Shown one piece after another: positions 58,735 through 64,000 of a stretch of DNA of 64,000 nt (position 1 is the stretch's first letter; the number at the start of each line of letters is the position of its first letter). A program made the translations under genes and the position numbers. The DNA is from Drosophila pseudoobscura (lineage: Eukaryota; Arthropoda; Insecta; Diptera; Drosophilidae). Below the pieces are notes generated by a model. The model did not search any database. It had not been told where the DNA came from and worked only from the letters and a program-made list of their open reading frames with translations. Where the stretch lies: positions 11,904,001 to 11,968,000 of the forward strand of contig NC_046679.1 in the NCBI RefSeq assembly GCF_009870125.1, in the 5' to 3' direction.

Positions 58735-61700
58735 TCAGGCATTGGCTGCACCTGTGGTGCCGGCACTGGCGGCATTGTTGAACTTGCTGGCCACCGAAGC
58801 GGGCTGCAGCTGCGAGAAGGCGGACAGGTTGCTGCCCCTCACGCTGGTGTAGCGGATCGGCTGTACGCCGTAGTCATTGCCCTTGAGACGGCGTCGCACG
58901 CAGACCACGACGAATCCGATAAGCAGACCGAGGACCACCACCACGCTTGCAATGATGGCCGTAAGAACGATGTAGCGGCGTCGCAGGAAACGCGGTGGCT
59001 CCTCGTCCACGGCGCGATACTTCTTCGGGATAACCATACTACAGATCTTCTGTGACGTCAGGTTAGAGAGCGGAGTTCCAGCCAGCACATAGGGCGTATC
59101 GCAACGGGCCTCCGCTGCGCCGCCAGACTGCTCGCGCTGCACTTCGACCAACTCGAGGGCCTGGAGCAGGTCGCAGCTGCAGTACCAGGGATTGCCCGCA
59201 ATGGACACACTGCGGAGTCGGGGCCAAGCTACCGCGCTACTGTTACTGCTGCTCACGTTAAGTGTGAGCGTGCTCAGTGCGTTGTGGGAGATATCCAGCT
59301 GCGACAGCCCGCGGCTGACCAGCAAATCGTTAAGCTCCAGGAGCTCCAGCTTCGGATTTCTGGAGCACTCTAGCTGCTCCAGTGCCGGCAGAGCCAAAGC
59401 GCCCCGGTGAATGGTGCTCAAGGCAGGCAGATCGCTGATGTTGAGCCGACGCAGTGCCTCCAACTTCTGGAAACTCTGCGCATTTAAGTCGGTGAACTGA
59501 TTTCCCGCCAGATTCAGTTGCACCAGCGACTTGCCCAGCTGCTGGATGCTGGGCGGAACCACGGTGAACTCGTTGCCAGACAAATCCAGAATGCGGAGGC
59601 TGCTTAGCTTGGTGAAGAGCTCGCTGGGCAGACTCGCCAGTCCGTTGTGAGACAGATCGAGGCGCTGCAGCGTCGTCACCGAGGCCAGGGCTGAGGCAGT
59701 GGCATCGTCCAGCTCGCTTAGTAGATTGTAGGCCAAGTTTAGCTTGATCAGCTGCGGGGTGTGCTCGAATAGTTTGCGATACAGCAGAGCGATGCGGTTG
59801 TGGCTTAGATCCAGGTCTTTGAGCCCAATCGGCTCGTACTTGGTGGTCTTGAAGGGACCGCGAAATAGCTCTGGCGTCAGCGCGTCCTCGGCGATCTCGT
59901 TCCAGCTCAGATAGAGCGCCTCCACGTTGGGCACATCCATGAAGAGCGGCGCCTGCAGCTGCTGCAAGCCGCAGTGGCGACAGGACAGTGTCAAGGTCGC
60001 ATTCGTGGCCGGCAGCTGCTGCAGCAGTCGGATGCGGTTGCCCGAGTACGTGGCCACAATCTCCGTGCCCGTCGACTGGGTGCCAAACTCGGTGGGCCAT
60101 CGGGGCAGAATGTGCTCAAAGTTCTTCATGTCGCAGTTGAGGGTCTGGTGGATGCGATGATTGCTGTCCTGGGTGCTCAGGCACACGCATGTATGGCAGA
60201 TGTTCGTCACCGCCTGGTAGGGAATGTCCTCGTGCTGGCCTTGCGCGAATGCTAGGAGCATCGCTGTCACAGTGAGAAGCTGCAAGCATCGGAATTAGTT
60301 AATGTTTAGAAATTTCATATTTGTTTATAACTATCGTTAGTTCAAGATTGTTTTCAAGAATTAATATTTCCTATTTCTCAGTGGCCGTTAAGTTCTTGCG
60401 TTGCCCAACACTGAATCTCCTCATTAAATTGGTGTGGCAGCGCCAAGAATAACTGTTGTTTGAATATGCTCGGAGAGGGTATCCTAGTTTCGGTCATTCA
60501 ATCGGTTCCTTTGAATATCGAATATATATTCCGAAAACCCCAAAAAGCTTCGACGTCGTCTATGGCACTTATATGTAGATATATTTGATATCGTGACTGA
60601 TTATTCTAAAGGGCTAACAGCTATCCTCATTCTTTGTTCAACTCATTTTCATTGCGTCGTTTAAGGCCTAATAAAATGCAATATAAAATCATAGCTCTGG
60701 TGTTTCATTTTGATACCGACGTGTATATATAAAAGAGTGCTGTTAGCTAGCAGGAAAAGAGCTATGATCAACCTTTGAGGAAGTCAGGCTAGAGTGTACG
60801 TGCTCTCATCACTGGAGAAGATCGCCCGCTGTGCTGACCATGAATGGGTTTACACTATTTCAGATTCCGTTTTTGAATTGGTGCTCAAATGTCACGATAC
60901 GAAGTGCATTTCCATGCCATGTTTTCAATACCACTAAGGTTACAATTAGTGTTGTACATACATTGATATTTAAGCAAAAACACTTGTATAAACACTCCAT
61001 GATTTTCTTTTTTTGCTTATCTTATGAGTATTTACCATATTTTTTAATTGAGTAGTGACATGTTATTATGGGAAATTATAAGTAGGAACAAAGTCTACAA
61101 AATTGTGTGAGTGCAAAATGGATTTGAAATGTTATCAGTAGAAAAGTTTGCACATTTTTGGCTTATCAAAATTGAAACTAAACACTTTTGATGTTTATAC
61201 AAAATGGATAAAAATATGATTAAGGCAAACGGATTGACTGTTTGCTGTTGCTGTTTTGGATTGCTGTTCCGCAAAAATGTTGTTTATTTTCTGAAACCAA
61301 GTGTTTACCAAGTTTATAAATTCCATTCTTCTAAAGGAAAATATTTATACTTTCTGTTCTCTTAATTGAACATTTTTTCCTAATATTTTTGTAGATTATT
61401 TGTTTACGACGTTGAGGAATTCTACTTTAATCAGCCATATCTAGATCCTTCTATGACGGCATTGCATTGAATTGGTTCTTACAATCGCATTCATATGGTT
61501 TTCTATTATATTACTTATCTAACACCAAATGTGGCCACTTTTACAAAGAGGCCATCTAGAAGATCGAGAGGCAGATGGGCAGAATATGTTTATATTGATG
61601 ACTGATACGGAGCAGATGCTTCCCCCTACATTAGGTCCCGCAAAAGAAAAAGAGGTCACTATTTGGCTCCATAAAAAGGTCTCCCCACCACCACACAGTG

Positions 61701-61877
61701 ACACACATCGGGCCTGCACACATATGTACATATGTATGTATGTAGTGCTCTTCCTCCTATCTGAACCGAAACACAGCGGGCCAAAAGTATTCCAGATAAG
61801 ATAGCGATAGTGTTTGTAAGACCTGGAAATATATAATTATATACTTTACTCACCAGCAGCAGAAATTTGTGCTTCAT
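58735..61877 (-). CDS. CG7702: Single-pass leucine-rich repeat transmembrane protein
   Basis: Two coding exons on the minus strand: 61877-61854 (MKHKFLLL) and 60279-58735. The 1.57-kb intron has donor GTGAGT and acceptor CTTGCAG. Joined in phase 0 they form an excellent signal peptide (MKHKFLLLLLTVTAMLLAFA). The 522-residue product then has an N-terminal cysteine cluster (NICHTCVC). About ten leucine-rich repeats follow, such as LKDLDLSHNRIALL, LQRLDLSHNGLASLPSELF and LRILDLSGNEFTVVP. A C-terminal LRR cap (NPWYCSCDLLQALELV with later cysteines) precedes a transmembrane helix at about 445-468 (LTAIIASVVVVLGLLIGFVV). The cytoplasmic tail of about 54 residues begins VRRRLKG. It is a cell-surface recognition-type protein; the ligand is unknown. 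The symbol is from memory of the D. melanogaster neighbourhood and is only moderately sure. Confidence 0.85.
60280..61853 (-). other. Intron of the LRR gene
   Basis: AT-rich, non-coding. The small open frames within it (for example 60831-61055 +) have no recognisable motif. Confidence 0.75.
61854..61877 (-). CDS. CG7702: LRR gene first coding exon (start of signal peptide)
   Basis: The ATG at 61877-61875 and eight codons (MKHKFLLL) end at a GTGAGTAA donor. The exon is only 24 coding bases. The signal peptide's hydrophobic core is split by the intron, which supports the join to 60279. Confidence 0.85.
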
Positions 61878-63804
61878 CGTTGTATTTGTTTCGGTTTTCC
61901 TGCAGTTTTTATATCGTATTCGAATCTCGGATCAGAGCGGAATCTGTTTTAGGATGGATCTGTTCTTAAAAAGGCACTTTTCGTATTAATTTCGCTTTTC
62001 TATATTCTCATTACGACTAATGTTTCGAGCGCGACAGACCGCTTTCTTCGGGAAATGGAACTAAATTAATGAATCAAGCTCCGACATGGGACGTTGGCAT
62101 TATTTGTTTTGATTAGATATCGCTGCTCTCTCGCTTGAGTGCTCTCTCTGTCTCTCTGCAGCGCTCTCAGAACGGAGAGCGAGGAGAGAGTGGGGTATGG
62201 GCTATGCTATCTGCTAAATCATCAAAGTAAAAGTGAATTCTAATTGAGTCATCGACTGGGCTTCGTCTGTTTTGATTCTACCTGGTTCTTTCCCTCCCTT
62301 CGCACACTTTCTTGCTTTCGAGCAAGGTCGTCAATGTCGCTGTTGATGCCTTGGTTTCTTGGCCAGCTGCTGGTTACAGAGTGGTTCGGGGCGGGGTATA
62401 AACTGCAGCACTCAAAACTCTCTTCGCGGAGATTACGAGGAGATAAGATAGCGGATCGGGGGCTATGGCGCAACCAGCAAATGGCGTTGGACTCGAATTC
62501 GACGCTGGGCTCCGTTGACTCAGCCGCCTGGAGTCTTCGACTCTTGATTCACTCGTACATACGCATGTACAGACATACGAATACAGGAGGACGGACAGAG
62601 ACCAAGTCCAATTAGATGCAAGTGTCACTTGGTTTCATTGAACTTGTTGTTGGCTACACTGTACACAAAACAATCCATGAATTGAGTTGTTCGCCGAACA
62701 CACGCAAATTGAATCCGACGCAGAACTAAGGGAAAGCAAACAAGAGATCTTGCGGCTCTGGAAATTGGTTGCATAAACATTGCGGCCAGACGGACAGCCA
62801 GCCAGGCAGCCAGACGGACTCGGCTGTTGGATACACTACACAGACACTTGTGAGTCACGATCGCGCACAGTGTGTACAAGATTTGATCTCCGTCGCTCCG
62901 TTGCGGGGCGACCCGCCTTTGCCAACAATTGATTTTGCTTTCATCTAGCCGCTGAGAGAAGAACTGTAGTACTTCCAGGCCAGAGCTCCATCTACTTAAT
63001 AGTCTTTAGGTCTATGCTTAATATAGTAATTGAGGGTTTTGCATATTTTTTGTGAACTGCACGCGACCCAACCGCACAAAAACATACAAGCACACACGCG
63101 ACGTTTGCCTTTCAGTCTGCAAATGAAACCCGTTTGCTGTTTGCTTTTTGCTGCGGCTGCTGCTGCTATTGTTGTGGCTGGTGGTACGGTATTACTGTTG
63201 CACTTTTGCAGCTGCCGTACTGATGCTCATCCTCATCCGAAGTCTCAGCCTCGCATCGCACACTCGTCTTAAATCAACGCGTTGCGGCAGAAACTGAAAG
63301 CGGAAACTCTCGGCAGAACGACGGCGATCTCTACCTGCCTGTTGCTCAAATCGAACTGAACGAAACTGGAAATGTGCTGTGGCAGTGGCTGTGGCTGTGG
63401 CAAAGGCATTCTGCGGCCGCCCCAAGCTGGATCATGATTCCCGTTCCCACAAGCTGGACTCGGTTCCCCCACCCCCGCCTCGAAGGCACTGCTAAACCGG
63501 TCGGTCGTTGGCCGAATTCGAAACCGAGACTGTAGCGCACTGGCCATGCCGCGGCCGAGTCTACATTTCATTGGATTAATATTAATGGCTGGCAGCTGCG
63601 CTGTAAATGTCACGGCTCAAACTCTGTGCACTGTGCAGCGGCAGCCAGGCAGGAAGCAGCGGAAACAAACCACTGCTGGAGCTGATCGTGCCGAGCTCGT
63701 TAGGGGAGCCCATTTCCTGGGCGGCAACTTTGAAGAAAGACGAAAGCCCGATTTTGGTAATTAGAAACAAACATTTATACGATAAAAGGGATCCAAAGCT
63801 GCGC
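61878..63804. other. Upstream region of the LRR gene and 3' flank of Tim22
   Basis: GAGA/CT-rich sequence at about 62127-62191 fits a promoter-proximal region of the LRR gene. Further right is GC-richer sequence with simple repeats. A short plus-strand frame with a hydrophobic start at 63123-63269 is noted in the findings. No established gene was seen. Confidence 0.5.
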
Positions 63805-63960
63805 CTATCTAGAATGCATATAGAAGTCGATTGCCGTGGAGAACGCCGCAAAGCCGAGGCCGCCTATGACGCCAGCCTTTATGCCGGCGCGTAGGCCAAT
63901 CAGTCCGCCGGTGATGCCGCCAGCGTAGGTGCCGTTGCGCCAGTCGGTGACGCCACGTTT
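63805..63960 (-). CDS. Tim22: Mitochondrial import translocase subunit Tim22, last exon (partial)
   Basis: Tim22 forms the inner-membrane channel that inserts carrier proteins. The exon (51 residues, stop at 63807-63805) reads [34 protein letters not shown] and [16 protein letters not shown]. It matches the C terminus of Tim22, whose human counterpart ends with SDWKN...GCITGGAIGFRAGLKAG...GFAAFSAAIDYYLR. This is the last two membrane segments of the Tim17/22/23 fold, with Gly-rich helices. The acceptor (CTGCAG) ends at 63961 on the minus strand, and an in-frame stop just upstream shows that an intron must precede it. The earlier exons lie beyond the right edge. Confidence 0.85.
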   Translation of the reverse strand, partial: KRGVTDWRNGTYAGGITGGLIGLRAGIKAGVIGGLGFAAFSTAIDFYMHSR

Positions 63961-64000
63961 CTGCAGGTAAACAGATTAAGGTGGGTTACAACATTGATCT

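Noticed and set aside
59330..60100. 256-codon minus-strand frame overlapping the LRR gene
   Set aside because: It is an alternative frame of the LRR coding exon. The main frame has signal peptide, repeats, cysteine cap and membrane helix, whereas this one shows only shifted remnants.
1..64000. CRISPR arrays, operons, phage or bacterial elements
   Set aside because: All genes are spliced eukaryotic genes. Tandem repeats seen are microsatellites without unique spacers, and there is no bacterial gene arrangement.

Overview
The window is Drosophila-type nuclear DNA. It has short spliced exons with GT-AG introns, long gene-poor introns, abundant microsatellites, INE-1/DINE-1-type Helitron-derived repeats, and genes whose closest known relatives are Drosophila genes: a beat-family gene, Men (malic enzyme), Vezl (vezatin-like), a CG7702-type LRR protein and Tim22. 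The repeat style and a LOA-like LINE fragment suggest the obscura group. That species guess is an inference. The gene set matches the D. melanogaster 87C area of Muller element E as I remember it.

Layout, left to right. (1) 1-16.56 kb, + strand: a beaten-path family gene. Five coding exons (6090-15893) encode two Ig domains and the C terminus. Its signal-peptide exon is not securely identified; a weak candidate lies at 257-296. (2) 16.6-43 kb: a gene-poor stretch with two related C-type lectin genes in opposite orientations (24971-25428 + and 31405-31953 -) and a decayed lectin fragment (32.68-32.79 kb). It also holds a tRNA-like/TTAGG-rich repeat (31.06-31.2 kb), a DINE-1 relic and a LINE reverse-transcriptase relic (37.04-37.44 kb). 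(3) 43.0-54.0 kb, + strand: Men. Two mutually alternative first exons share the same splice phase. One encodes an N-myristoylation-type start, the other a mitochondrial-presequence-type start. Both feed a long low-complexity N-terminal exon that also contains an internal ATG for a standard 577-residue enzyme. A 1,077-bp DINE-1-like element sits in the first intron. (4) 55.65-57.94 kb, + strand: Vezl, a complete four-exon gene. (5) 58.47-61.88 kb, - strand: a single-pass LRR protein, complete in two coding exons and convergent with Vezl. (6) 63805-63960, - strand: the last coding exon of Tim22, which continues past the right edge.

The genes are functionally unrelated neighbours: axon guidance, innate or sugar recognition, NADPH/pyruvate metabolism, endosome transport, cell-surface adhesion and mitochondrial import. 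The most interesting reading is that Men can apparently send one catalytic core to three compartments (membrane, mitochondrion, cytosol) by choice of promoter and start codon. All calls come from reading the sequence; no database search was run.
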